64,000 nt of DNA from Endomychus coccineus (Eukaryota; Arthropoda; Insecta; Coleoptera; Endomychidae): contig OY294067.1 in the NCBI GenBank assembly GCA_958510875.1, positions 248,325,736 through 248,389,735 of the forward strand, in the 5' to 3' direction. A model generated the notes under the pieces. The model had not been told where the DNA came from and searched no databases. It saw only the letters and a list, made by a program, of their open reading frames with translations. Both the position numbers and the translations under genes were made by a program. Positions 22,911 to 34,060 of this stretch are shown one piece after another; position 1 is the stretch's first letter, and every line of letters begins with the position of its first letter.

Positions 22911-23623
22911 ATATTAGATAAATGTTGCGAACATGGTCGAATTGTCACGATTGGAAATACTACATTCTTGTAATAAGCAAAATTAGCAGATATTCGACTC
23001 TCACTTTGAATTAGCTATTATTTCAGCCAGATTTACATTTAATTATATTATTCAAAGTAATTTATTACATAACCACTCACAGACATCGGCAAAGTTCGTT
23101 GCAGTACTTATTCCAGGCAGATAGTTACCTTGACAAGAAATATTTGAAAGTTCGCATTGCTAATATTTTAGAATTTATCGATTCTTTCAAAATAGAATGT
23201 GAGCTGGGAATTAATCGAATTGTAAACAAACATAGAAATTGCACAACCGACGAATAGCAGAACTAATAACACAGTTAATAAAATTAATTACATGACTCTA
23301 TAATAACATATTCATCCTTCTATGCAAACCACTTCATAACAATCTCATAATGGATATGGCAAGTGTGGAAACTACACGACATGTGCAGGTAATGTCTTTG
23401 AATTAATTAATTAAATTTGTCTAGCTGACATGAAAAAAAATTATGCTGATTTTTAAAATCCCATATTTCACATATTTCATTACACTATACATGGTTGGCA
23501 CGTAGGTGATAAATACAGATGTAGAAGTAAAACACAATTCTTATTTGCGAATGATTACTGGCAAGAAATATCGATACTGGGCTTACCAAAATTTTATGAA
23601 GATGTGATTTAATTGTAATAATA
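22911..23623. other. AT-rich DNA, no recognised feature
   Basis: No coding motif or shared repeat was noted up to the left TA of the following transposon. Confidence 0.35.
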
Positions 23624-23625
23624 TA

Positions 23626-25784
23626 CAGATTGTTTCATCTCAGACGAGCCACTCCGTATATTTCTTATCCTTTAGTGAGTGGAAAAATCTCCCGAAACAC
23701 GTCGAATGATTTTATTTGTGGGACATCTTTTGACGTATATTTGAGGCTTGAACGAGCAACCCCCTAATAGGGGGCGCTTCAACCAGTCAAAATTGAATAG
23801 GAGAGAGGGGTTGAGTGATACGTCATTTGAAAGGTCTTGGAAGCTTCTTTACAACGGTGTATGAAAAACGTGAATTTGATGAACCGTTTTCGCCAAAAAT
23901 TAATTTTGTTGCTCGAATGCGCCACCTCGAATGTTTTGGTTATTTGTACAATGTACAAGCTCATTTTTATTAAGCCTTTTTTACAAACTTAAACAATATT
24001 CAAAAGAACACATTCGTAAAAAAATTGAATTGTGTTGTCATGCTTACAATGAAAAAAATTAAATCTGCGTGTTTAAATCAAATGTTCAAATTGTCCTCCA
24101 TTGACAATAATACATTCTCTCAAACTAATAAATAAAAAAACAGCAAAACATTTCCTTATGTTGCTTCCATTTTTTGTTCTTAGAAGGTGTTTATCTGGTT
24201 TTAACGTTTCTTCGATCATTTCATGATTTTGATCAATCTGTTGAGTTACTACTTTGCTGATTTGTTTAAAATTTCAAAAAATATGGTGTACACATTGCAA
24301 GAACGTGTTGAGCTGGTTAGCCTTTATTACCAAAATCAAAATTATGCCCGAGCGGCTGCAAGGATATTTAACGAAAACCATCCTGAACGTAGCGTTCGCC
24401 ATAAGTACGTAATGGAATTGATTTCAAAATTTGTGGAGATAGGTTCAGTAATGGACAAAAAAAGGGCACCCATTGGAATTGTTAATGATGAAGGAGCAGC
24501 TGTGGCGGTATTGGGACATGTCCAACTTATGCCAAACACGCAATCTGTACGAGAACTTTCTGCAGCTTCCGGTATTAGCCAATCTAACGTTTTCAGAATT
24601 TTACATAAACACAAGTTCCATTCGTACAAAATTAAATTGATTCGGGAATTAAATGATGATGATTGGGGTCGAAGGCAAGAGTTTTGCGAAATTATGGTCG
24701 AGCGTATCAACAATAACCCAAATTTCTTGTACAACGTTTGCTTTTCTGACGAATGCACTTTTTTACTTAATGGATAGGTTAACCGGCATAACTGTAGAAT
24801 TTGGAGCGATACAAATCCTCATGTATTTCGAGAAGCTCACACTCAACATCGGGAAAAGCTAAACGTTTGGGTAGGAATTTTGGGAGACCACCTAATTGGA
24901 CCTCTGTTCATTCCTGGTAATTTAAATGGCGAAATTTATCTTGAAATGTTGGGAAATGCGATTGATCCGTTATTAACTGAACAATTAGAAAATGATCCTC
25001 TACTACTTGAACAACAATTGCATTTCCAACAAGACGGAGCTCCTCCTCACTACGCCGCACCAGTTCGCCAATACCTCAATTTGCAATATCCAGGTCGTTG
25101 GATTGGGAGAAGAGGTCCTATGGAGTGGCCTGCCCGATCTCCTGACCTGAACCCTCTGAACTTTTTCTTGTGAGGACATCTTAAGTCCAAGATTTTTGTG
25201 ACTCAGCCTGAAAATTTGGACGAACTACGCCAATGAATTGTAAATGAGTGTCGTCGAATAACTCCAATTATGCTGAACCATGTTAGAGAAGGTTTTCAGT
25301 CAAGATTGTATTATTGTATGGAAGTCAATGGAGGACAATTTGAACATTTGATTTAAACACGCATATTTAATTTTTTTCATTATAAGCATGACAACACAAC
25401 TCAATTTTTTTACGAATGTGATTTTTTGAAGATTGTAAAAAAGTCTTAATAAAAATGAGCTTGTACATTGTACAAATAACCAAAATATTCAAGGTGGCGC
25501 ATTCGAGCAAGAAAATTAATTTTTGGCAAAAACGGTTCATCAAATTTAAGTTTTTCATACACCGTTGTAAAGAGGTTTCCAAGACCTTTCAAATGACTTA
25601 TCACTCTCCCCTATTCAATTTTGAGGGGTTGAAGCGCCCCCTATTAGGGGGTGGCTCGTTCAAGCCTCAAGTATACGTCAAAAGACAACAAAATCATTCG
25701 ACGTGTTTCGGGATATTTTTCCACTCACTATGGGATAAGAAATATACGGTCGGGGGGGGGGGTCGTCTGAGATGGAACACTCTG
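23626..25784 (+). mobile_element. IS630/Tc1/mariner-type transposon 1 with long inverted repeats
   Basis: The element is bounded by TA on both sides (23624-23625 and 25785-25786) and begins CAGATTGTTTCATCTCAGAC; the right end reads GTCTGAGATGGAACACTCTG. The terminal inverted repeats run about 23626-24107 and 25327-25784, so they include the last codons of the transposase. The two arms have many differences (for example a G-run near 25753 on the right only), so the copy is not young. One transposase frame lies inside on the plus strand. Confidence 0.88.
24283..25356 (+). pseudogene. DDxD transposase of transposon 1, three in-frame stops
   Basis: The frame from MVYTLQERVELVSLYYQNQN to NGGQFEHLI is 357 codons and stays in one frame. 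An N-terminal helix-turn-helix of the DUF4817 type (residues about 1-60, with AARIFNENHPERSV) is followed by a second helix-turn-helix with SQSNVFRILHKH. The three catalytic Asp are in CFSDECTF, QQDGAPPHY and RSPDLNPLN, the last two about 36 residues apart by hand count. Stops at 24775-24777, 25171-25173 and about 25237 interrupt it, the second by a Trp to TGA change. An upstream in-frame ATG at 24223 is less likely to be the start because related proteins begin near MVYT. The enzyme would cut and paste the element at TA sites. Confidence 0.88.
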
Positions 25785-26256
25785 TATACCCGGACAGATC
25801 ATTCAAGTGAGAACGCAGTTGAGAATGACGTTTACGTTCTTCATCGAATAAGGACAGACTTGCTTCTTCCAGCAGCAGCAACTGACTTAGATGTTCTTTG
25901 ACATCAAAGTGAAGATATATGATTACATCAACTCTGTCCTAGCCATTCCGCAAGTGAGAAGGGGTTATGAAGGAAAAATATAATTTTGAAAAATTTACAT
26001 TCATTAAGTATTCTGGAATGATTGCGTTATTCTAATTATTGCTTTGTCACCCGCCGTTTTGGTAGCACTTGCGGTAATCGATAAATCCAAGCTTGAATTC
26101 CAAGACGATTCATAATCCATATATTAAGTGAATAATAGATATGGGAACAATGAAGCTGATAGTAGGTTCGGCAAATTATCGGCTTTCTCCATTGTTTAAG
26201 TTATAATTCTACTTACAATGCATTTCTAGTCATATTTGGATTATCTTTGAGACAGG

Positions 26257-26274
26257 TATATATATATATATATA
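26257..26274. repeat. TA microsatellite
   Basis: Nine TA units in a row. Confidence 0.95.
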
Positions 26275-26360
26275 CGCTCCGAAGACATCGCAGCAACCGC
26301 GCCAGAAAAACTAAAGTCAGTTAACCGAAGCTACTTCTCCCTACCTTTCGGTAAGTAGCT

Positions 26361-26609
26361 TCAGGTTCCTAAATCGTGTGCCCTAAGTAGTCTTATAGAA
26401 CCCAGAATGATTGCCTTCTGCAGCCGGTCTAACTCAATCTGCGCCGAGTTCTTACAGGCCGGAATGATCTTAAAGCTCGAACCCAGTGAATACTGAATTC
26501 CGCCCAAAACACCGATGATCAGAACCACTAATACGACCTTGTAGGCTGATAGCGTGCATAGCTCGAACAGGAGAACTTGATGCTTCGTCCATTCTTCCTC
26601 CTGTTTCAA
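26361..26609 (-). other. unassigned ORF, possibly reverse-transcriptase-like
   Basis: An 82-codon frame in a patch richer in GC than its surroundings. It has a hydrophobic stretch VVLVVLIIGVLGG (about residues 26-38) and ends ELDRLQKAIILGSIRLLRAH. The spacing of a hydrophobic segment before LDRLQKAI loosely recalls the thumb region of LINE reverse transcriptases, but no catalytic motif is present. A fragment of a host membrane protein is equally possible. Confidence 0.2.
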
Positions 26610-26868
26610 GACTATGTTCTTCTCTGCCGGAACAGAGAATTCGATGACTAAAGTAAGTTGTGGTTTTTATTAGGTATTCAGCAATTTGAACGAAGTATTT
26701 TAATGAAACAACCTTCTCAATTGACGCGTTTCGAATTTCGCCTTCTTCAGAAATTTATTTTTTGTTCACATTTGAAGTGCGTTGATTTTGAGGGAGTACA
26801 CACTGTAAAAGTTTTAAATCGAATCAATGTATACTTCGAGAGTTATGATTTCCTTAATTTTCAATCCT

Positions 26869-27246
26869 TCAGAAAAGGGCTTGTTCATTCCACGATTTCC
26901 CTGAAAAATGATAGGTTTCGTCACAGAACAGCAAACTATTTTTTGTCAAAAGTTGAACAGGATAGAACCTTCGTTTTTGATTTATCGTGACGCCAATCAT
27001 TTCGTGAAGGACATCCAGACAGACAGACTGACGGATTCTTCCAAAGTTGCTTGAAATTCGATTAGAAACACTATGGTGAAGGTTTTTTTGTTCTAGGACT
27101 TTTAACAACGACTTAAGAAATATCTTGATAGCAATATACTCATCGTACTTCGTATGCGAAGAGTAAAATAACATGTCTACATCACATTGTATAGTTTGGC
27201 CGAAGTGTTGAACGCCAAATATTATACCACTAGACGCACACCGCAT
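26869..27246 (-). other. unassigned 125-residue ORF
   Basis: The frame contains RQSVCLDVLHEMIG and later LFCDETYHFSGKSWNEQALF. The latter is vaguely like the WFSDExHFxLxGxVNxQN block around the first catalytic Asp of mariner-type transposases, and the former like the preceding helix-turn-helix. The similarity is too weak to assign. No inverted repeats or other transposase motifs were found nearby. Confidence 0.2.
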
Positions 27247-27345
27247 GCTAACTCAGCATGGTCCTAGTGTGGAAGATTTTTATAATATTACAACAGCTGT
27301 TGATGACATATCAAGAAACGTATCTAGCATTGTATGGTATAGGCT
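27245..27345 (+). repeat. coding-like repeat shared with 37466-37560
   Basis: CAGCATGGTCCTAGTG, GAAGATTTTTATAA and GTTGATGAC occur in the same order here and, with changes, at 37466-37560. The translation here is LTQHGPSVEDFYNITTAVDD; the other copy gives LTQHGSYVKDFRKITAIDD. Conservation of the protein reading suggests a shared coding origin. The family is unknown to me. Confidence 0.45.
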
Positions 27346-27539
27346 GATGCAACAGATACTTGGAGAAAAATGTATAAGGCTTTGTCGGCATTTGTTTTGT
27401 TCTTCTTCCTTGACATCTAAAGTGCGAAGCGAGCTATTGGGCTGAGGGGGTATAGGTAGTGGTCCCTCCTTCATGTCAGGGTGAGAATCCACGGGAGCCA
27501 CCGGCCGCCGGTCACCGCCGGTCACTCAATATAATACTA

Positions 27540-28260
27540 ATATCATCCACCGTTTTTTTTTATTGTTAATACTATCCAAAAACTTACATTTCGTCGCACT
27601 TCTCACATCCAGTAAATCAGGCTCCACCAGAACTCATGCAACTTTAAGGTTTCGAAAAGCATACTTTTTTATGTACTTGCATTAGGACACGATCTAATCA
27701 ATTCATTGCATATATGTGTTCGATATTCGACCTAACAGCAGCACCAGGTGGTTCAGATTTGGGACGCATATATGAACAGGCAGAAAGGCACATGTTTCCC
27801 GACAACGTTCGTTTCGGTATTCGTGGTTATGAAATGTGAAGAACCATTGAAATCTTGGTTCTGATTCTTTCAATGCTTACAATAACTCAATATCTTAATT
27901 TTGGGCTCTGATAGATATCATGAATTCTAGATACTAATCATTTTGTAATTTAACACTGAAATTAATAAAGAACAGAATTAAATTTTAATTGCAATTTAAT
28001 TGTTCAACTCATTAGCACAATATATTCATATATTCAAATTATTCGAATCTGTTGTGTTTCCTGAAACTACAACCAGTTTTCCATTTCCTTAAAGCACGTG
28101 TGAGGGATTCCCAAATTTAATAGAACAAGAAATGTTGTTACGTTATATAGACCTCGGTTTTTAGAAGAATTTAATGTAGATATATAATTACACAAGGTAT
28201 GTATGTGATAAGTTCAACCAATAACTTATGAATGATTCTTAATTAATGAAACCGCAACAT
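27540..28260. other. AT-rich DNA, no recognised feature
   Basis: No coding motif or shared repeat was seen. Confidence 0.35.
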
Positions 28261-28299
28261 CAATAACATAGAAATGTTTAATAATCAACCTTTAGTGGT

Positions 28300-28490
28300 T
28301 AACATAGGTATACATTTAACGTTCTTCCAGCATATTCCACTTGAGGATTGTGAAAATATTATTATTTTTTCCACATTTACGGTCTCGTCTTATGGTTCAA
28401 TAAAATCTGAAAAAATGAAGATGGATGTAGGAAATACCACTAGAAACGAGGCTAACTTGTTCAAAAACGAAAATGAAATATAACAATGTA
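28300..28490 (-). repeat. fragment of a dispersed membrane-protein-like family, copy 1
   Basis: The minus strand aligns with 44090-44260 across GTTTTTG, TAGCCTCGTTTCTAG, TATTTC and CATCTT, then TTGAACCATAAG. In the 44 kb copy this encodes a hydrophobic segment, but here the frame is broken. See the entry at 44090. Confidence 0.4.
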
Positions 28491-29389
28491 ACCGACAAAT
28501 TCAATAAAATTATCAAGATTTTTCAAGAAGTAACAACTAGATCTATCAAGGAGTTTAACTCATTGAATATCAGTTGATTGAATTGAATTGTGCGCTATTA
28601 TAATATCTAGAGATGGATAAAAATAGAATGTTTACAGCTATTTATGGAGTTGTCACGCTGAAAACTAATATATTTTTATAGTGTCAACAATGAAAATGAG
28701 ATTGTGTTTTAAAACTACACTGCATACTAAATGCTGCTTAAGCTATAATAGTGATTTTCTATAATCAATTTAATTACATGTAACCTTGATATGCTGACAA
28801 ATATTTAGAGGTTAATTTTCTCTGGAGACAATGCTGGAAATCTAACCAAACAATTATTCAATGCCATCTTCTTTAAAACTGTTTTAATGCGGCTCATATA
28901 ACACGTTTATGTAACACGTATTATGAACTTGTTGTTTATAATTAAATTTGAATGTCAATTGATTAATTCTTTAATATTTGACGCCCGGCAATGAACTTCA
29001 GTTCCAATTAATTGGGTTCATTAAATAAGAACGATACAATTCTATACTATAACAAATTGAAATATGCATTTCTAAATGTGCATTTCATATATTTATTAGT
29101 CGAGTTGCACAAGAATATTCAACAAGAGATTAAACAACTTTGATATATAGATAACATAGTTTCAGAAGACTGATTTTATAAAAAATGATTTTGGTTTTCC
29201 TGGATATTTATGTAGAAAAAGTATCACAATCATGGTCTTGTGAAACCTTTTACATTCGCCATAAATCACGGATAAATTAGCGAAATTATGATTATAATAC
29301 CCAACATGAGTCGTATTGCACTCTTCAGATGATGAATCTGACGGACAACTTTAATTAATTTTTCACCAAACATGGTGTCGGTAGGTATG
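28491..29389. other. AT-rich DNA, no recognised feature
   Basis: Nothing recognisable on either strand before the TA target of the next transposon. Confidence 0.35.
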
Positions 29390-30049
29390 TACAGGGTGTC
29401 CCATTTTGGGTACTTTTGCGGGGTATCTCCTTTATTTTTGAAGATAGAGAGTTGCGGTTTTCGCGACACTGTGCTACTTTTTCATAAAACTCAAGATGCC
29501 GTCAACAGAATTTTCATATCCCTTTTAGTTTTTAAGATACAGGGCATTTCTGAAAATGTTGCATTTTGTGACCCCCCTCGTATCTCCGTTATCCTTCAAC
29601 TTATCGAAAAGGTAAAATAACATTCTAATAGATTTTTTTCCGTAGAATGCAGTGGTGTAGATAACTTTTGTTACATATCTACTGTTTTTGAGTTATAAAG
29701 TAAACTTATGTTTTTTTAAATGGAACATCCTGTATATTTATAGACTATAAAATTTGTCTTTTTTTACCTTTTCAAAAATATATGATAGTATAAACTTTTT
29801 TTCAGAAACACGCAAATAATTGACAATTTTCAGAAAATTAAATACATATTTTAATAGTAGGCTATGGATAACAATAATAAACAAGTGCAACTTACATATT
29901 ACTAACAAATAATTGGATACCTTGTATATAGGTATCTATTGAAAAAAATTCCCATAGATCTTTTTCTAACAGTAAGTTTGTAACAACAGTTTTGTGGCGT
30001 AAAGTGACAATATAACAAAAACACAAAAAAATAACATTATTAAAAAAAA

Positions 30050-31159
30050 TTAAATGTGATGTTCAAATTGACCACCATTTTCTCTAATGCAAAATTGGCA
30101 TATCTTTGAGATTCTTTGAATAGCGTTCAAAAGAACCATTGTTCTCATTCGCAGATTTCGAAAAGCTAAATGAATTGCCTCTCGAAGTTTTGCAATGCCG
30201 TCATATCGAGTTTTATATACTTCATTTTGTCTATAACCCCATAAAAAAAATCTAAAATTGAGAGATCTGGTGATCGTGGAGGCCATCTAACAGGTCCGTT
30301 GGTACCTATCCATCTTTGAGGAAAGTTATTATTTAGAAAGGCCCTTAAGAGCCTAGAGTTATGACTTGGGGCACCATCTTGCTGTAGGTAAACAGCATTA
30401 TACTGGGCTAATGGAATGTTTTCGAGCAGTTCTGGAATAACTTCCTCAAGAATTTCTAGGTATCTACGTGCTGTAAGACCTCCTTCAAAAATCCTATAAA
30501 CTATATGTCTACCCAAAATAAAACATGAAACCTCAACTCCAAAGCGTCCTTGTTGTGCCCTTTCAAACATTAAATGCAGATTTTCACTACGCCAGTTCCT
30601 GGTATTGTGACGATTGAAATAAAGCATTCGTCTGACCAAAAAACAAGTCTGCCAAATGAATCGTTAGCATCGATTTGTTGCAAATACCACTGGCAAAACA
30701 GTGCCCGGCGCTCGGCATCGCCAGGATGCAAATGTTGTAGTATATTAAATTTGTATGGATGATACTTATATTTCTTCAAGATCCTCTGAGCGTTAGTTTT
30801 TGGCACACCAATTTCTTTCTAAATTTTTCTACATGAGGACGAAGATGTTGCTTCTATATATCCTAAAGTATCTATCTCTTTTATTTCCCTGTTCTCTTTG
30901 TTGTATGTTTTAGGGCGCGGGTGAACAAATGATCCGTGCTCAACTAAATTTGCTTTTAAACGGGCAAATATCCCAAAAAACGGTTGCCTTCTTTCTGGAT
31001 ATCTAACAAGCAAAAATTAAAATGATAATAGAGATTTTCATAGCCATAATAGCTTACTCACCTTTGGAAATATAATTCCGAAGCTTCTTCAGAATTTTCA
31101 TTACTCTGTATAAAACATACCATCATATCATATTTCTCATAATTTTCGTAAACTGCCAT
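30050..31159 (-). pseudogene. DDxD transposase of transposon 2, two exons, broken
   Basis: Exon 1 (31159-31062) reads MAVYENYEKYDMMVCFIQSN and on to ASELYFQ. A 59-nt intron with GTGAGT and TTAG ends follows. Exon 2 continues RYPERRQPFFGIFARLKANL, completing the helix-turn-helix, then NAQRILKKYKYHPYKFNI and the catalytic blocks WSDEC, QQDGAPSHN and RSPDLSILD, with about 36 residues between the last two Asp. Lesions are a TAG at 30816-30818, a frameshift with a small deletion just after SDE at about 30623 and a frameshift in an A-run at about 30243. The C-terminus ENGGQFEHHI parallels transposon 1. The product cannot be active. Confidence 0.85.
31003..31061 (-). other. probable spliceosomal intron in transposase 2
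   Basis: The minus strand reads CAAAG then GTGAGTAAGC, and ends GCTTGTTAG before ATATCCAGAA. Removing the 59 nt joins ELYFQ to RYPERRQP, the exact spacing seen in transposons 1 and 3 (HPERSV and YPQRRLP). Without removal the frame has stops. The size is typical of short insect introns. Confidence 0.75.
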
Positions 31160-31751
31160 TATTCGAAAAAATTGATAAATATCTATTGAATAATGATACC
31201 AAAAGAACGAAAATAAACAGCTTAAATGCGATAGAGATTTGATGTTTATTTCTGTTTCTTGTCATAAACAATATCAATGGCCTACAATTAAAATATGTAT
31301 TTAATTTCTAAAAATTGTCAATTATTTGCGTGTTTCTGAAAAAAAGTTTATACTATCATATATTTTTGAAAAGGTAAAAAAAAGACAAATTTTATAGTCT
31401 ATAAATATACAGGGTGTTCCATTTAAAAAAACATAAGTTTGCTATATAACTCAAAAACAGTGAATATGTAACAAAAGTTATCTACACCACTGCATTCTAC
31501 GGAAAAAAAACTATTAGAATGTTATTTTACCTTTTCGATAAGTTGAAGGATAACGGAGATACGAGGGGGGTCACAAAATGCAACATTTTCAGAAATGCCC
31601 TGTATCTTAAAAACTAAAAGGGCTATGAAAATTCTGTTGACGGCATCTTGAGTTTTACGAAAAAGTAGCACAGTGTCGCGAAAACCGCAACTCTCTATCT
31701 TTAAAAATAAAGGAGATACCCCCAAAAGTACCCAAAATGGGACACCCTGTA

Positions 31752-32215
31752 CAGCTTACTAGAATATTAAAAATTTCGGGCAGTTAATAATATATAGAAT
31801 TGTTTAATATTAATAGTAAGAAGGAAAAATGGGTTTCCATTGGAAATGTTTCTCATTCACTTTCTGAATCCACATTTTGAAGGGGATGTGATAATTAAGA
31901 GTGTTCAAGCTTAACTTATTCATATTTTTATACATATTGACAATAATTAAGTCATTTGAAGTATATTATCTATTATAGCTTCTGTGGATGTATCTACGAC
32001 ACATCTGTAAGTCAGTCGTAATTGTGTCAATTTGTCATCAGCGGACGAAGTGTTATTGATTAGTTGATATGGCTTATTTATATGGGTACTTCTAAGAATG
32101 GTTGTGTTGCCTGAGATTTCTGGTCAACACATATGTAGCCAACGATAGCAGCTACTACCCTTCTTTACAGACCTTTTTAGTCTTGAACTTGCCTGAAGTA
32201 AACGACTTGTAGAAA
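31752..32215. other. AT-rich DNA, no recognised feature
   Basis: No coding motif or shared repeat was seen. Confidence 0.3.
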
Positions 32216-32219
32216 ATAA

Positions 32220-32400
32220 ACATTCACACAAAGCTCATTCATCGAGCAACATCATTATATTACTGAACATTCAAATCAAATTCATTCCACGAGCAACATC
32301 ATTACATTGCTATAACAATCACAACGATATCACTTCAAAGAGCAACATTATTACTTGCAATAACATTAACATATCATCAATCTTATAATCAAACGTTAAC
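32220..32400 (+). repeat. degenerate tandem repeat with GAGCAACATCATTA units
   Basis: Three copies of GAGCAACATCATTAnATT are spaced about 55-60 bp apart, at about 32241, 32292 and 32340. An AATAAA-containing stretch follows at about 32493. The region could belong to a solo LTR, but no TG...CA ends or target duplication could be fixed. Confidence 0.45.
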
Positions 32401-33982
32401 CTAGAGACTTACAACTTTAGGGAAACTAGCTTTCATAAATAAGGCGACTCAGTTCTGTTAGTGTAGTTTGTACATAACTGTATATATGTGTGAATAAATA
32501 ACTTAAAATCATTAAGTGCTATTTCTTCAACCAACTACCATCATACTGAGTCATACAAGAAGTGTAAACAACAGCAGCATACAGCACATAGAGTGATCCG
32601 TTCAACCTTCAAAATTCATAATCAAGTCACTGCATATCACTAAAAATGGCAATCCACGTGAAATTGGCATATTTGCAGTAGGTTGCATTTATTTGTTTTT
32701 AAAAAATGGAATAAATGGAAAACGATTTATTTTGGGTATATGATGTGATGAATGAATTTGAATCAGAATTATGAGAGGAATCCAAAAATAACAAAGGTCA
32801 CGTCACTTCTGGAGAAACCGTAGTAGTCATAATACGAAAATATTCTGAGTGGATTACCTTAACCGTCTCTATGAATTTTTAGAATGGTGTTACTTCTGGT
32901 TCTTTATATATAGATCGCGTTAACTCCTGAAGATATACCCTGTATATTACAGTGTGCCCAGGATAAGGATGTCTATTATGGGGACCGGAGACTAAGTCTA
33001 AACTGAAACGGAATGGTGACAATAATAATTACGTTGCTTCAGATCATTTAGATTTGTATATTTAAAAAAATATTTTTTGGATAGTCGTTTTTGTCTGATC
33101 ATGTGATCTAAATTCCGGAACCAGTGAATAACCTGTGTGCAATCTATGTGTATTAATTAGTTGCTATTCCCAAGAAAAATAAATTCCTGTAATCATACCG
33201 ATCATATTTTCCATATTTTGATTTCCATGTACGTTCCAAGGACCGTAAAAATATTTTTGAACATTATATCATTCACTGAATGATGTTACGTTACAAAGTT
33301 GATTTTCAGTTTCCTGGAATTTTCATTTTATTGCCGATTAGTAGGAAAATCCGAAAAGTAAAAAATGCATAAAACCATCAGTAAAATACATGATAGCCTG
33401 TGGTATTATAGGAAATCACTATTATTATCGCAAACAATAAAAATAAATCGTGAGTTTGTTAGAATAAACAAATCATGAATTGCGTGTGACGTAACTATAT
33501 AATTATAACATTGAAGCACATAAAATTTCATGTCAACAAAATTTAAATCAACGGAAACACATAACACATGGTTTTCATCTGCTCACATTGTTTACTAGAA
33601 GTCGACTAGAAATTTAAAAGTGCTTTCTTCCTCATTTTCTATATATTCCTTTTCGTTATAACCCCATTATAGTTCTTATTTTAAATTGAGATTCTCTGGA
33701 GATATAGAGAATTGTATCTTATTCATGTAGGATGAAGAATACTTTGAATTGTTCCAAAGATACTTGGACTTTGTTGAGAGAGTGCATGCCTTAAACCATG
33801 TGAAAACTGCATCTTTTTCAATTTGAATAGAACCATCCTAACGGAATCAAATGGCAAGATGTAAATAATTCTTGTAACATAAAATCAGACCACCGAAAAT
33901 CAACAATAAGGACTTCCTTACTACTTAGCGAAGAATGAAAATGATCCACAATATAAAATTAAATCACTATAAATGAGAAATT
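32401..33982. other. AT-rich DNA with one transposon-like terminus
   Basis: At 32930-32957 the sequence ATATACCCTGTA is followed shortly by TACAGTGTGCCCAGG. These resemble abutting right and left ends of TA-target transposons like those in this window. Partners were not found, so they are at best solo termini. Nothing else was recognised. Confidence 0.35.
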
Positions 33983-34060
33983 ATATATAAATTCTCGGGA
34001 AATAGGTCAAATTAACACTTCTGCTTTATATTTTCGAATTCTAATTTTTATCATCATCGC
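33983..34060 (-). repeat. Penelope-like family B terminal scrap
   Basis: TATATAAATTCTCGGGAAAT and AGGTCAAATTAACACTT match the extreme 3' end of family B. The hammerhead core is not present. Confidence 0.6.

Larger units (their letters stand above)
29392..31749 (-). mobile_element. IS630/Tc1/mariner-type transposon 2 with compound inverted repeats
   Basis: TA at 29390-29391 and 31750-31751 flank ends reading CAGGGTGTCCCATTTTGGGT and its complement. The inverted repeats cover about 29392-29867 and 31278-31749. Each arm carries a second, inward-facing copy of the end motif: TGGAACATCCTG-TA at 29721-29734 and TA-CAGGGTGTTCC at 31408-31420. Thus each arm looks like a 340-bp element with its own two ends. 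The transposase lies between them on the minus strand. The arms are close to identical, pointing to fairly recent insertion even though the gene is broken. Confidence 0.88.

Noticed and set aside
26719..26752. A fourth hammerhead-like core on the minus strand (CTGAAGA...GAAACGCGTC)
   Set aside because: CTGAAGA and GAAAC are present, but helix II does not pair and the candidate helix I arms are not complementary beyond two bases. It could be a decayed relative but cannot be supported from the sequence.
32100..32560. A solo LTR
   Set aside because: A TATA-like and an AATAAA signal occur in the right order, but I could not define TG...CA ends, a target duplication or a partner LTR.
32926..32960. 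Two abutting transposon ends (CCCTG-TA and TA-CAGTGTGCCC)
   Set aside because: Matching opposite ends were not found within a plausible distance on either side, so no element can be delimited.
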